This document shows, piece by piece, positions 36,914 through 46,160 of a stretch of DNA of 64,000 nucleotides. The position numbers and the translations under genes are program-made. Source of the stretch: Quatrionicoccus australiensis (GTDB taxonomy: Bacteria; Pseudomonadota; Gammaproteobacteria; Burkholderiales; Rhodocyclaceae). The stretch's first letter is position 1, and every line of letters starts with the position of its first letter. The stretch spans positions 1-64,000 of the forward strand of contig NZ_JAHBAH010000002.1 of NCBI RefSeq assembly GCF_020510425.1, in the 5' to 3' direction. Below the pieces are notes generated by a model that was not told the origin of the DNA, did not search any database, and saw only the letters and a program-made list of their open reading frames with translations.

Positions 36914-37297
36914 CTACTTCAACACGAAGCGAACGGTTGCCGGTGCTTTGCCATGGACGGATACCAAGGCCACAATCTTGCTGTTGGCAAGCTTAAAACT
37001 TCCTGCGGCCTCCAGTGCCGGCCCTGCCGGTTTCAACTCGACTTCCTGCTTGTCGGTGCCAACGAGGATGGTCAGTTTGGCGCTGGATTTTGAGACGTCC
37101 ACCGGCTTGCCATGATCGCGCAAATGCAACTGGATCAAATCCGGCTTTGCCACCAGTTCGTAGTCCATATCCTTGACCTCGCTGACGACGCCACCGTGGA
37201 GCGGCTTGTGTTCATGCCCATGGTCGTGGCCACCGGCGGCGAAGGCAAGGCCAGAGATGCAGAGGGAAACAGCGGAGAGAAGATGAATCGGTTTCAT
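36914..37297 (-). CDS. His-rich periplasmic protein of the czc operon
   Basis: The 127-aa product is read from ATG 37297, behind AAAGGAAAA. The signal peptide ends near residue 20 (GLAFA). The mature N-terminus is GGHDHGHEHKPLHGG, a probable metal-binding stretch. A beta-rich domain (KLTILVGTDKQEVELKPAG) follows. It directly follows the RND pump gene. Similar small proteins accompany CzcCBA operons; a metal chaperone role is likely but unproven. Confidence 0.75.
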   Translation of the reverse strand: MKPIHLLSAVSLCISGLAFAAGGHDHGHEHKPLHGGVVSEVKDMDYELVAKPDLIQLHLRDHGKPVDVSKSSAKLTILVGTDKQEVELKPAGPALEAAGSFKLANSKIVALVSVHGKAPATVRFVLK

Positions 37298-37322
37298 GGG
37301 TTTTCCTTTCGTTGAGAAAAAA

Positions 37323-40300
37323 TCAAAGCGCACCGGCATCGCGGTCGGCCATCAGGCGTTCCACATCCTTGCGGCCAAACAGCCAGAACATGACAGGTGT
37401 CAGGAAGGTGTCGAGCAGTGTCGAACTGATCAGGCCCGAGAAAATGACCACCGCCACCGGATGCAAGATTTCCGTGCCCGGCCGCTCGGCTTCGAACAGC
37501 AATGGCGCCAGCGCAAAGGCCGTCACCAGCGCCGTCATCAAGACCGGCGCAAGACGTTCCAGCGAGCCGCGCAGGATCATCTTGTGGTCGAAGTTCTCGC
37601 CTTCCATGCGCATCAAGTTGATGTAGTGGCTGACTTTGAGAATCCCGTTGCGCACCGAAATGCCCGCCAGCGTGATGAAGCCGACCAGCGCGGCGACCGA
37701 CAGCGGTTGCCCGGAAATCCACAAGCCGAGCACTGCGCCGACCAGCGCCAGCGGAATATTGGCCATGATCAGTGCCGACAGCACGACCGATTTGTAGCGA
37801 CTGAACAGCACCACAAACATCAGCACCAGCGAGACGATGGAGAGCAGGCCAACTAACCGCGAAGCCTCCTCCTGCGCCTGGAACTGCCCGCCCAGGGTGA
37901 TGAAGTAGCCTTCAGGCAGTTTGCTTTCGCCGACGACTTTGCGGATGTCCTCGACGATCTCGGACAGCGCCCGCCCTTGCGCGTTGGCTGAAAGCACGAT
38001 GCGCCGCTTGCCGTCGTCGCGGCTAACCTGGTTCGGTCCGTCGCCGTCCTCGATGGTGGCGATTTTTGACAGGGGAATCGGGCCGCCCGGCGTCTCCAGC
38101 AAAATCTGCCCCAGTCCTTGCAACGAGCGGGACGATTCGGGCAAGCGCACGACCAGCGCGAAGCGCCGGCCGCCCTCGACCACCTGCGTTACCTTTTCGC
38201 CTTCGACCAGGCTTTGCAGCGTCGCCAGAATCTGTGGCGTCGGCACGCCGTATTGCGCGGCCGTCGCATAGTTGACGCTGACCTTGATCTGCGGCGCCAG
38301 CACCTGCTTCTCGATTTCCAGATCTGCGATACCGGGAATACCGGCCAGCCTACCGCGCAAGGCGTCGGCCTGACCGCGTAGCGTGTCGAGGTCGTCACCA
38401 AAAATCTTGATGGCGATCTGCGAACGCACGCCGGACAGCATGTGGTCGATACGGTGCGAAATCGGCTGGCCGATGGCAATCGCCGCCGGCAGGTTAATCA
38501 GGCGGGCGCGAATGTCCGCCGAAATCTCATCCATTGTGCGCGTCATTTCGGACGCCGGTTTCAGACCGACATCCAGTTCGCTAACATGAACACCTTCAGC
38601 GTGCTCATCCAGTTCCGCCCGGCCGCTGCGTCGCCCGACGTGCACCACTTCAGGAACCGCCTTGACCAGCACCTCGGCTTGTTGCGCCAGAGCCGACGAC
38701 TCGGCCAGCGTGACGCCGGGGTTGAGGCGCATTCCGATCAGCAGCGTTCCCTCGTTGAAGGGTGGCAGGAAGGTCTTGGGAAAAAAGGGCACGGCGGCCG
38801 CTGCCACCAGAATGGCGACGGCACCGGCCGCCAACGCCGCTTTGGGATGGTTGAGCACCGTCTGCAAACTGCGGCCATAGCTGGCCTTCAGCCAGGCCAG
38901 CAGTTTCGTGTCGCCATGGTCGAGGGACTTCATGCTGGGCAGCAGGTAGAAGGAGAGCACCGGCGTCACCGTCACCGACACCACCAGCGAAGCCAGCGTC
39001 GAAACGATGAAAGCGATGCCGAGCGGCACGAACAAGCGCCCTTCCATGCCGGGCAGCGCGAAGAGCGGCAGGAAAACCAGCACGATGATGATCGTTGCGT
39101 AGAGGATGGCTGAACGCACCTCCATCGTCGCATGGGCCACCAGTTCAATCGGGTGCATCCGGTGATCGTGGTGTTTGGCCCGGTCCTCCTTTAGCCGTCG
39201 CAGCACGTTCTCGACACCGACTACCGCGTCATCGACCAGGCCACCGATGGCGATGGCCAGGCCACCAAGGGTCATGGTGTTAATCGACAAGCCGTAATAG
39301 TCAAAAACCAGCGCCGTCATGAAAATCGACACCGGGATCGCGGTTAGGGCGATCACCGTCGGGCGCAAGGTGCCCAGAAAGAAGAACAGGATGACGGCGA
39401 CGAAGACCGATGCCCCGATCAGCTTGCCTTGCAGCGTGCTGATTGACGACTCGATAAAACTCGCCTGGCGGAAGGTCACCTTGGGCGCCTCCATGCCGGC
39501 TGGCAGCGATTTCTTCAGATCCTCCACGGCGGCCTCGATGCTCCGGGTCAAATGGATGGTGTCCGCCGTCGGCTGTTTCTGGATGCCGAGAATCACCGCC
39601 GGTTTGCCCTCGAAACCGGCATCGCCCCGCTTGATGGCGGGTGCGAAGGTCACGTCGGCGATTTGGCGCAATAGAACGGGTTGACCGTGGCGTGCGGCCA
39701 AGGCGAGATTCTTCAGGTCATCCAGACGCGACGTGCGGCCGAGATGGCGAATCAGGTATTCGCGGCCGTTGAGTTCGAGGAAGCCGCCGGAGGTGTTGGC
39801 CGAGTAGCCCTTGAGCGCCCCGGTTAACTGCTCGTGTGTGATACCCAGCTCCGCCATGCGTGTCGTGTTCGGTTGCACCTGGAACTGGCGGACCTCGCCG
39901 CCGATGGGGATCACCTGAGCCACACCGGCGATGGCCATCAGACGCGGACGCAGCACCCAGTCGGCGTATTCGCGCACCTGCATCGGCGAAATCTTCGCCG
40001 TGTCGATGGGAATGGCGATCTGCATGATTTCGCCCATGATCGAACTGATCGGCCCCATGCGCGGCGTGACGCCCGCTGGCAGCCCTTCCTCCATCGAGGA
40101 AAGACGTTCAGACACCATTTGCCTAGCCCGGAAAATCTCTGTTTTCCAGTTGAAGGTCACATAAATGAAAGAGAGGCCTGCACTGGACACCGAGCGCACG
40201 CTTTCCACACCGGGCAGACCGTTCATGGTCGTTTCCAGCGGGAAGGTGATCAGTTGCTCCACTTCCTCGGCGGCCATACCGCCGGACTCGGTCATGATGG

Positions 40301-40442
40301 TGACCGTCGGTTTGTTGAGGTCCGGAAACACATCCACCGGTGTGCGGGAGAGCGTGAATGCCCCATAAGCCATCAGCACCAAGCTGGCGATGATGACCAG
40401 CAGGCGGTTGGCAAGGCTGTTGTCGAGAAGCCACTTGAACAT
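37323..40442 (-). CDS. czcA: Heavy-metal RND efflux pump (CzcA family)
   Basis: This 1,039-aa inner-membrane RND protein has 12 membrane segments and two large periplasmic loops, matching the family length. The HME signature region reads AIAIGGLVDDAVVGVENVL near residue 403, with the proton-relay acidic pair. It exports divalent cations from the periplasm by proton exchange, together with the CzcB-like adaptor and CzcC-like channel encoded upstream. The VDD form differs from the CusA-like MIDAA motif at 54614-57748, so the two pumps have different substrates. The exact metal (Zn, Co, Cd or Ni) cannot be fixed. Confidence 0.93.
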   Translation of the reverse strand: MFKWLLDNSLANRLLVIIASLVLMAYGAFTLSRTPVDVFPDLNKPTVTIMTESGGMAAEEVEQLITFPLETTMNGLPGVESVRSVSSAGLSFIYVTFNWKTEIFRARQMVSERLSSMEEGLPAGVTPRMGPISSIMGEIMQIAIPIDTAKISPMQVREYADWVLRPRLMAIAGVAQVIPIGGEVRQFQVQPNTTRMAELGITHEQLTGALKGYSANTSGGFLELNGREYLIRHLGRTSRLDDLKNLALAARHGQPVLLRQIADVTFAPAIKRGDAGFEGKPAVILGIQKQPTADTIHLTRSIEAAVEDLKKSLPAGMEAPKVTFRQASFIESSISTLQGKLIGASVFVAVILFFFLGTLRPTVIALTAIPVSIFMTALVFDYYGLSINTMTLGGLAIAIGGLVDDAVVGVENVLRRLKEDRAKHHDHRMHPIELVAHATMEVRSAILYATIIIVLVFLPLFALPGMEGRLFVPLGIAFIVSTLASLVVSVTVTPVLSFYLLPSMKSLDHGDTKLLAWLKASYGRSLQTVLNHPKAALAAGAVAILVAAAAVPFFPKTFLPPFNEGTLLIGMRLNPGVTLAESSALAQQAEVLVKAVPEVVHVGRRSGRAELDEHAEGVHVSELDVGLKPASEMTRTMDEISADIRARLINLPAAIAIGQPISHRIDHMLSGVRSQIAIKIFGDDLDTLRGQADALRGRLAGIPGIADLEIEKQVLAPQIKVSVNYATAAQYGVPTPQILATLQSLVEGEKVTQVVEGGRRFALVVRLPESSRSLQGLGQILLETPGGPIPLSKIATIEDGDGPNQVSRDDGKRRIVLSANAQGRALSEIVEDIRKVVGESKLPEGYFITLGGQFQAQEEASRLVGLLSIVSLVLMFVVLFSRYKSVVLSALIMANIPLALVGAVLGLWISGQPLSVAALVGFITLAGISVRNGILKVSHYINLMRMEGENFDHKMILRGSLERLAPVLMTALVTAFALAPLLFEAERPGTEILHPVAVVIFSGLISSTLLDTFLTPVMFWLFGRKDVERLMADRDAGAL

Positions 40443-40454
40443 GATTGGCTCCGC

Positions 40455-41477
40455 TCAGCGTATCTGGTTAATCAGAGTGGCCGCGCGGACGGCAACCCGA
40501 TCCCCGGCTTTCAGACCGCTGGTCACCGCCACGTGGGTGCCGTCCAGCGGCTCGGCGGTTACTGTGCGCGGCTCAAAGCGTTCCGGCGCCGTCTTGATCC
40601 AGACGATGCTCTGGTTCGCAGGGTTCTTCATCAGCGCCGCCATCGGCACGCGGATGCCCGGCACCGTGCTGCGCGTCTGCACGAAGACCCGAACCGGCTG
40701 GCCGACGGCCAACGCCGCCAAAGCGCCGCCTTCACCCCGGAAGGTCAGCGGCAGTGCTTGCTCGCGCAGGCTGCGGGCGACGCCAACCAGGCGCAGCGGC
40801 AGCTTCTGCTCACCGACGGCGACAAAGGCCCCGGCCACATCGCTGGCGACGGCCATGTCGAAAGCCAGCGCCTCGATCAGCATGCGTTCCGGATTGACGA
40901 TCTCGAACAGGGTTTCGCGGGCTTCGAGCACCTGACCGGAGACGACGTTGGCCGAGGCGATAACGCCGCTGACCGGCGCCACCAGTTGCTCGTTGGCCAC
41001 GGCGGCTTCTGCTTCCTCGATGACCTTGCGCGGCACAGTGTCGGAGAGTTCGCGTAGGCGGCGCAGGCGGCTTTCGGCCAGGGAGCGGCTGTTGCCGCCG
41101 ACCTCCGGCGTGACGTAGGCGAGCACCTCGCCCTTCTTGACTGCTTGGCCGGGCAGCGGCAGACCGCGTGGTCCCGGTGTGACACGACCGGCGACGATGG
41201 CCTGCACTTTGCCGCCGGCGTTCGGGTCCATAACCACCTTGCCAGCCAGTTCATGGGTACGGGGCAGTTCGCCTAGCTCTACCAGCAGGGTACGAACACC
41301 AATCTGGCGTTGCGCCGGTTTGGGCAGGAAGACACTGCCGTCTGGCTGGCGCTTGGGGCCGCTACCGCTGGCAGCGGGCGGTGCGTCGCCGTGATCATGG
41401 CCGTCACCGGCCAGCACCAAGGTTGAGGAAAACAAGAAGGTAAGACAAAGGGCGCCAAATAACAGACGGGGCTTCAT
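40455..41477 (-). CDS. czcB: RND membrane fusion protein (CzcB-like)
   Basis: This 340-aa periplasmic adaptor has a signal peptide to about residue 23, followed directly by AGDGHDHGDAPP, a His/Asp metal-binding start. Lipoyl halves (GQAVKKGEVLAYVTPEVGG; LVAPVSGVIASANVVSGQVL), a short coiled hairpin and a C-terminal beta-barrel (GLKAGDRVAVRAATLI) follow. It is shorter than classic CzcB. The coding order czcC-X-czcB-czcA is tightly coupled; its start overlaps the upstream gene by 4 bases. Confidence 0.9.
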   Translation of the reverse strand: MKPRLLFGALCLTFLFSSTLVLAGDGHDHGDAPPAASGSGPKRQPDGSVFLPKPAQRQIGVRTLLVELGELPRTHELAGKVVMDPNAGGKVQAIVAGRVTPGPRGLPLPGQAVKKGEVLAYVTPEVGGNSRSLAESRLRRLRELSDTVPRKVIEEAEAAVANEQLVAPVSGVIASANVVSGQVLEARETLFEIVNPERMLIEALAFDMAVASDVAGAFVAVGEQKLPLRLVGVARSLREQALPLTFRGEGGALAALAVGQPVRVFVQTRSTVPGIRVPMAALMKNPANQSIVWIKTAPERFEPRTVTAEPLDGTHVAVTSGLKAGDRVAVRAATLINQIR

Positions 41478-42034
41478 GCGGCACCTCCGAAAAGCGGTTT
41501 ACGGGTAGCGCGCAGGCGGCGCAACAAAGTGGCAAGGAGCAGCAGCCCCCCACCGGCGGCACCACCCCACAGGGCGTATTCCTTCCAGCCATGGGTGTGG
41601 GTAGCCTCTTCGGCATGCGCCTCTTCGTGCATGTCGAGTTCGCCAGCCAGCAAGTCGGTTTCCTCGCCGGCAATGACGGTCGCCGCGACCGACACGACCC
41701 CTGGTTTAAGTTCCTGCACCAGCGTTGCCTCGAACTCGCCCTCGGCATGTGGTTTGACGGGGATTTTGACGCCGCCGAGTTCCAGTTCGAGCTTGGCATC
41801 CTTGACCGGACTACCGTCGGCATAGCGGTCGAGATAAAGCGTTACTTGCTTGCCATTGACGACGCCGACCAGTTCAAAGGTTTCGGACGTTGCTGTAAAA
41901 CGCGGCGAGGCGGAACCAGCAGTTGCGGCAGGTGTCTCGCCATGGTCGTGCCCGTCACCGGCCCAGGCCAGTGGGGCCGCCAGAGCGATCCAGGCGGCCC
42001 ATCCCAAAGTGGCCAGTGTGTTTGTTGTTCTCAT
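41474..42034 (-). CDS. Membrane-anchored periplasmic protein of czc operon
   Basis: This 186-aa protein has a signal peptide, then AGDGHDHGETPAAT. A beta-rich domain follows (about residues 45-130, GVVNGKQVTLYLDRY, VKPHAEGEFEATLV), then a His/Glu-rich hinge MHEEAHAEEATHTHGW and one C-terminal membrane helix with a basic tail. I chose ATG 42034 because GAGGAA precedes it; ATG 42049 overlaps the czcC stop. The N-terminal motif equals that of CzcB. It looks like a separate metal-binding sensor or collector for the pump. Confidence 0.75.
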   Translation of the reverse strand: MRTTNTLATLGWAAWIALAAPLAWAGDGHDHGETPAATAGSASPRFTATSETFELVGVVNGKQVTLYLDRYADGSPVKDAKLELELGGVKIPVKPHAEGEFEATLVQELKPGVVSVAATVIAGEETDLLAGELDMHEEAHAEEATHTHGWKEYALWGGAAGGGLLLLATLLRRLRATRKPLFGGAA

Positions 42035-42045
42035 GTTCGGGTTCC

Positions 42046-43344
42046 TCATTTTTGTTCGGGGAGCAGGCCCAGGGCCTGACGCAGAGCGGAGATCGCGGCG
42101 GCCAGCTCAATCCGGGCGCGAGCGTTTTGCCGTTCAGCTTCGACGGCTTCGAGTTCGATACGCAAGCGGGTTGGCAGATCGCTTTCGCCCAGACGGAAGG
42201 ACTTCTCGAAGAACCCCCGCGACTCACGCGCCAGTTGAGCGCGCTTCTCGGCAGCCACCAGTTGCGTGCGGCTGGATTCGACGCGCACCCGCGCCGCTTC
42301 CAGATCGGCTGCCAGGCGCTCGCGTTCAAGGCGAAGTTGACCTTCGGTTTCGAGGGCTTCGGCACGGGCCAGGCCGAGTTTGGCGCGATTACGGCTATCC
42401 GAACCAAACGGGATGCGTACACCGAGTGTGACGGTCTGCTGATAGTCGTCACCGAAAGCGCCTCGCTCACGGGTGGTGGCCAACAACAGTTCGGGATTGT
42501 TCCTTGTCTGCACACTGGCCAGATCGGCGCTGCGGCGGGCGACTTCGGCTCGGTCGAACAGTTCGACGACCGCCGGGTGGGTCGCATCCAGGGCGGTGAA
42601 GTCGGCAGGCACCGCCGGCGAGGTTTCCGGTCCGTCGGCGGCTATCTGATCCGGCAGCTTGCCGATCAAGGCACGTAGTTGCTGGGTGGCTGCGGCCAGC
42701 AGGCTGGCGCTTTCCGCCAGCGTTACCTCGGCGCTGGCCGCCGCGCCATCGGCCTGATGCTGGTCCGAGCGGGCCAGGTCGCCGGCCTTGGTTCGGCGGC
42801 GGACATCTTCTGCCAGCTTTTGCGCGCTGACCAAGCGCTCGCGGGCCAACGACTGTTCGCCGCGTGCCCGCTGCCAGTTCCACCAGGCATCACGCACGGC
42901 GGCGGCAGTGCGCAGTTGGGCGGCCGTCACCCGGCTATCCACGGCTTTCGATTCGGCATCGGCCAAGGCACCCTGACGGGAGCGTTCGCCAGGCAGCCAC
43001 AGGGGCAAGGCGACGCCGGCCGCGTATTCGCGGCTACCTTGATTCTTGCTCAGTTGGTCAGTCTTGCCGGACAGGTCCAGCGAAGGTGGTTGGGCCGTCC
43101 AACTGCCGGCCACCTGCCGACGCGCCTCAGCAGCATCGCGCCGCAGATCGAGGGATTGTGCCTCAGGCTGGCGCGCCCAAGCGGCAGCAAAGGCTTGCGG
43201 CAAGGTAATCGCGGCGCCAGCGGTGGCTGACGTTGATTGCGCCCAGAGGTTGCCGGTCGCTAGCGCAGCGAGCGAGTACAGTCCGGCCACGAGTACGCGG
43301 GCCGGTAAAAAGGTGGTTCGTGAAACTGATTTGCTTCGAGACAT
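42046..43344 (-). CDS. czcC: Outer-membrane efflux channel (CzcC/TolC family)
   Basis: This 432-aa protein has a signal peptide to about residue 35 and two OEP repeats of long helices and strands, with family features such as LDLRRDAAEARRQVAGSW and LGVRIPFGSDSRNRA. It forms the trimeric outer-membrane duct of the Czc pump. It is first in the czcC-X-B-A operon. Its Shine-Dalgarno (GGAG, 43351-43354 complement) lies inside a 10-bp stem next to the start codon. Confidence 0.92.
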   Translation of the reverse strand: MSRSKSVSRTTFLPARVLVAGLYSLAALATGNLWAQSTSATAGAAITLPQAFAAAWARQPEAQSLDLRRDAAEARRQVAGSWTAQPPSLDLSGKTDQLSKNQGSREYAAGVALPLWLPGERSRQGALADAESKAVDSRVTAAQLRTAAAVRDAWWNWQRARGEQSLARERLVSAQKLAEDVRRRTKAGDLARSDQHQADGAAASAEVTLAESASLLAAATQQLRALIGKLPDQIAADGPETSPAVPADFTALDATHPAVVELFDRAEVARRSADLASVQTRNNPELLLATTRERGAFGDDYQQTVTLGVRIPFGSDSRNRAKLGLARAEALETEGQLRLERERLAADLEAARVRVESSRTQLVAAEKRAQLARESRGFFEKSFRLGESDLPTRLRIELEAVEAERQNARARIELAAAISALRQALGLLPEQK

Positions 43345-43380
43345 CCGATTCTCCAGTGATGAAAAGACACGGGGAATCGG
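43345..43380 (-). promoter_or_regulatory. Stem-loop enclosing the czcC ribosome site
   Basis: On the minus strand CCGATTCCCC pairs with GGAGAATCGG (9 of 10 pairs Watson-Crick, the tenth G-A or bulged) across a 16-base loop. The right arm contains the GGAG of czcC and touches the ATG. Translation of czcC may be gated by this fold. Confidence 0.55.
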
Positions 43381-43476
43381 CGGGGTGCGACCAGGAAGCG
43401 TCGCAATGCGTCAGGGCGGATCAGTCCACCGCAGCCGCAAGGGAGAAGCGCAGAAAAGTGCTATCCACCCCGCCGA

Positions 43477-43833
43477 TCAGGCGAGGACGGACCAGTTGGG
43501 GCGTTCGGGGTACGCGAGAGGCGGCGCGGTCAGATTTCCCGGTAACCAGGGAATCGCAAAGGACGCGCTGCTTGAAGCCGGCAAGGAAACAATGCTGAAA
43601 ATCGCCGCAGCACAACTCGCATGGCAGGCGACACAATCACCGTCGATGCCTCCGCTCAAGGTTTTGGCATCCGGTGTGCCTTCCTGGTCGGCAGCGGCCT
43701 GATGCTTGTGTTCGTGATGGCCGAAGTGCTGCGCGGCAGCCCCGGTCTCGTGCTGGCAATAGCCGGCCACCGCCGCCCAGGAGAACTGGAACGGCAGAAA
43801 AACGAGAAGAAGGATAGACAGCCAGCGACGCAT
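43477..43833 (-). CDS. czcI: CzcI-like small secreted regulator of czc
   Basis: The 118-aa product is read from ATG 43833. The signal peptide MRRWLSILLLVFLPFQFSWA is followed by AAVAGYCQHETGAAAQHFGHHEHKHQ, a His/Cys-rich stretch typical of CzcI proteins that sit ahead of czcC. A CVACH sequence occurs in the middle, probably not a haem site. It lies between cadA and czcC, in the same direction. CzcI influences czc induction in Cupriavidus; the mechanism is not well known. Confidence 0.8.
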   Translation of the reverse strand: MRRWLSILLLVFLPFQFSWAAVAGYCQHETGAAAQHFGHHEHKHQAAADQEGTPDAKTLSGGIDGDCVACHASCAAAIFSIVSLPASSSASFAIPWLPGNLTAPPLAYPERPNWSVLA

Positions 43834-43846
43834 GGGCCGGATTGTA

Positions 43847-46072
43847 TCAGCGAAAATCATTTCCGGAAGTCCACCGCAAGATACGTACGCCGTTACCCAC
43901 CACCAGCAGACTGGCGCCCATGTCGGCGAAGACCGCCATCCACATGGTCGCATTGCCGAAAACGGCGAGCCCGAGAAAGATCGCCTTGATGCCCAAGGCC
44001 AGCCCGATGTTTTGCCAGAGCACCGCATGGGTGCGCCGGGACAGGCGAATGGTCTCGGGAATGCGCCGCAGATCGTCGTTCATGATCACCACGTCGGCCG
44101 CTTCCATCGCCGTGTCCGTGCCCGCCGCGCCCATGGCCACGCCGATGTCGGCCCTGGCAAGCGCGGGTGCGTCGTTGATGCCGTCGCCGGTCATCGCGGT
44201 CGGGCCATAGCGACGCTGCAAATCTTCGATGGCCGCCAGTTTGTCCTCTGGGAGAAGATTGCCCCGGGCGTCGTCGATGCCGGCTTCCTTGGCAATGCTC
44301 GCGGCCGTCGCCACATTGTCGCCGGTCAGCATGATCGAGACGACACCGAGACGGTGCAGATCGGCCACTGCCTCCCGCGAACTTTCCTTGATGGTGTCCG
44401 CCACCGCAAAAATCGCCAGCACCTGCTGTGCAGACGCCAGCATGGTCACCGTCCGGCCTTGCATCTCGTGCACCTGAAGGCGCGCCTCGATTTCGGCACT
44501 GCACAGCTTGCGCTCCTCAACCAGTCGATGGTTGCCGAGAAAGAGGAGTTGGCCATCCGTGCGAGCTTCAACACCTCGTCCGGCGAGTGCGACAAAATCG
44601 GTCAAGCCGTTCTCTGGAAGCTTGAGACCGGTCGCAATCGCTTTTGAGACCGGATGGTCCGAGTGTCCGGCCAGGCTGGCCGCCCAGGCAAGCACCTGGG
44701 ATTCGGGGATCGTCGAGGGAAGCAGTTCTGTGGCGACCAGACGGGGTTTGCCTTCGGTAATGGTGCCGGTCTTGTCGAGGGCTATGACCCGCAGTTTGCG
44801 GGCCTCTTCGAGATAGACACCGCCCTTGATCAGGATGCCGCGTCGAGCTGCTGCCGCCAGTCCGCTGACGACCGTTACCGGCGTGGCAAGCACCAACGCG
44901 CAGGGGCAAGCGATGACCAGCAGCACCAGGGCCTTGTAGATCGCCTGCGTCCAAGTCCAGCCGAGGAGCCAGGGTGTCAAAATGGCCACGGCAAGTGCGA
45001 TGCAGAACACAGCCGGGGTGTAGATTGCGGCAAACTGATCCACGAAGCGTTGGGTTGGCGCTTGCGTCCCCTGCGCCTGTTCGACCGCGTGGATGATGCG
45101 GGCCAGCGTGGTGTTGTCGGCAGCAGCCGTCACACGGAACTCCAGAATGCCGGTTTCGTTGATCGTGCCGGCGAATACCGGGTCGCCGGCCACCTTGTCA
45201 ATCGGGATGCTTTCGCCGGTGACCGGCGCCTGATTGACCGCACTGGTTCCTGCCGTCACCTGACCATCGAGCGGTATCCTGGCGCCGGGTTTGACCCGAA
45301 CGCAGGCTTCCAGCTTTACCTCTGCGGCGGGTATTTCCCGCCATGTTCCATCAACCTGCCGAACTTCCGCCGTCTCCGGCGTCAAGTCAAGCAGGCCCTT
45401 GATGGCGTTACGCGCCCGATCCACGGAGCGGGCCTCGATCAGTTCGGCAATGGCATACAAGGCCATAACCATCGCCGCCTCGGGCCACTGTCCAATGAGG
45501 AAGGCACCGGTCACCGCTACGCCCATCAGCGCGTTCATGTTCAACTGCCCGCGCCGCAATGCCGCCACGCCTTTGCTATAGGTGGAAATGCCGGACAGCC
45601 AGAGGGCGGCGATGGCCAATGCCATACCGAAGCCCTTGAAAGGCAACGTGTCGGGCGCGAAGAAATCCAGCGCTTCCGCACCGACGGCCAGCCCCAGCGC
45701 CAGAATGCTTCGCCATAGCTCACTGACGCCGACGTTTTCATTTGCTGCCTGATCTGCCGACACCGCCTTGGGGCTGAACCCCGCCTGGCGGATAGCGGCC
45801 AAGGCTGCATCGAGCGCTTCGGTGGTGGCGTCTATCGAAATGGTACGCGCTGACAGTTGGAACCGCAGGGAATGGATGCCGTCGATACCGGCCACCGCCC
45901 GACGGATGTCATTCTCCTCGTTCGGGCAGTCCATGGTTGGAATCAGGTAAACGGGCACGCCATCGCTTTGAGCGGGATCGGAGGCTGTCCCGATTCCTGA
46001 TGCGGAACAGCCGCCCGCACACCCGCAATGGACGGTATCCTGAAGGGGCTTCGGGTGGGAATCAAGACTCAT
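43847..46072 (-). CDS. cadA: P1B-type Zn/Cd/Pb-exporting ATPase
   Basis: This 741-aa protein has a Cys-rich start (HCGCAGGC) and an HMA-like domain with MDCPNEE in place of CxxC. Eight membrane segments follow. IACPCALVL lies near residue 390, the phosphorylation site DKTGTITEG near 432, and TGESIPIDK and TGDGINDAPAL near 629. The CPC plus N-terminal MDCP pattern matches ZntA/CadA-type pumps for Zn, Cd and Pb. It is driven by a MerR-type promoter just upstream and faces ynfA and cadR. Confidence 0.95.
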   Translation of the reverse strand: MSLDSHPKPLQDTVHCGCAGGCSASGIGTASDPAQSDGVPVYLIPTMDCPNEENDIRRAVAGIDGIHSLRFQLSARTISIDATTEALDAALAAIRQAGFSPKAVSADQAANENVGVSELWRSILALGLAVGAEALDFFAPDTLPFKGFGMALAIAALWLSGISTYSKGVAALRRGQLNMNALMGVAVTGAFLIGQWPEAAMVMALYAIAELIEARSVDRARNAIKGLLDLTPETAEVRQVDGTWREIPAAEVKLEACVRVKPGARIPLDGQVTAGTSAVNQAPVTGESIPIDKVAGDPVFAGTINETGILEFRVTAAADNTTLARIIHAVEQAQGTQAPTQRFVDQFAAIYTPAVFCIALAVAILTPWLLGWTWTQAIYKALVLLVIACPCALVLATPVTVVSGLAAAARRGILIKGGVYLEEARKLRVIALDKTGTITEGKPRLVATELLPSTIPESQVLAWAASLAGHSDHPVSKAIATGLKLPENGLTDFVALAGRGVEARTDGQLLFLGNHRLVEERKLCSAEIEARLQVHEMQGRTVTMLASAQQVLAIFAVADTIKESSREAVADLHRLGVVSIMLTGDNVATAASIAKEAGIDDARGNLLPEDKLAAIEDLQRRYGPTAMTGDGINDAPALARADIGVAMGAAGTDTAMEAADVVIMNDDLRRIPETIRLSRRTHAVLWQNIGLALGIKAIFLGLAVFGNATMWMAVFADMGASLLVVGNGVRILRWTSGNDFR

Positions 46073-46093
46073 GGCGTTCTCCTTGTTTGCTAC

Positions 46094-46124
46094 ATTAGAA
46101 ACCCTGTAGTGACTATAGAGTCAA
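46094..46124 (-). promoter_or_regulatory. CadR/MerR-type promoter-operator of cadA
   Basis: On the minus strand TTGACT (complement of 46119-46124) and TCTAAT (complement of 46094-46099) are separated by 19 bases. The spacer carries the dyad ACTCTATAGT-ACTACAGGGT. Over-long spacers with a dyad are the mark of MerR-family activated promoters, and this sequence strongly resembles known cadA promoters. Confidence 0.8.
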
Positions 46125-46160
46125 GCGATTACAATAAGAAAAACATTCGGAGCCAACGCA

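Noticed and set aside
39834..41057. 407-codon plus-strand frame
   Set aside because: It runs antisense across czcA and czcB and has shadow-type composition (His, Arg, Gln).
43477..43833. CVACH in the CzcI-like protein as a haem site
   Set aside because: Single motif in a His/Cys-rich regulator family not known to bind haem.
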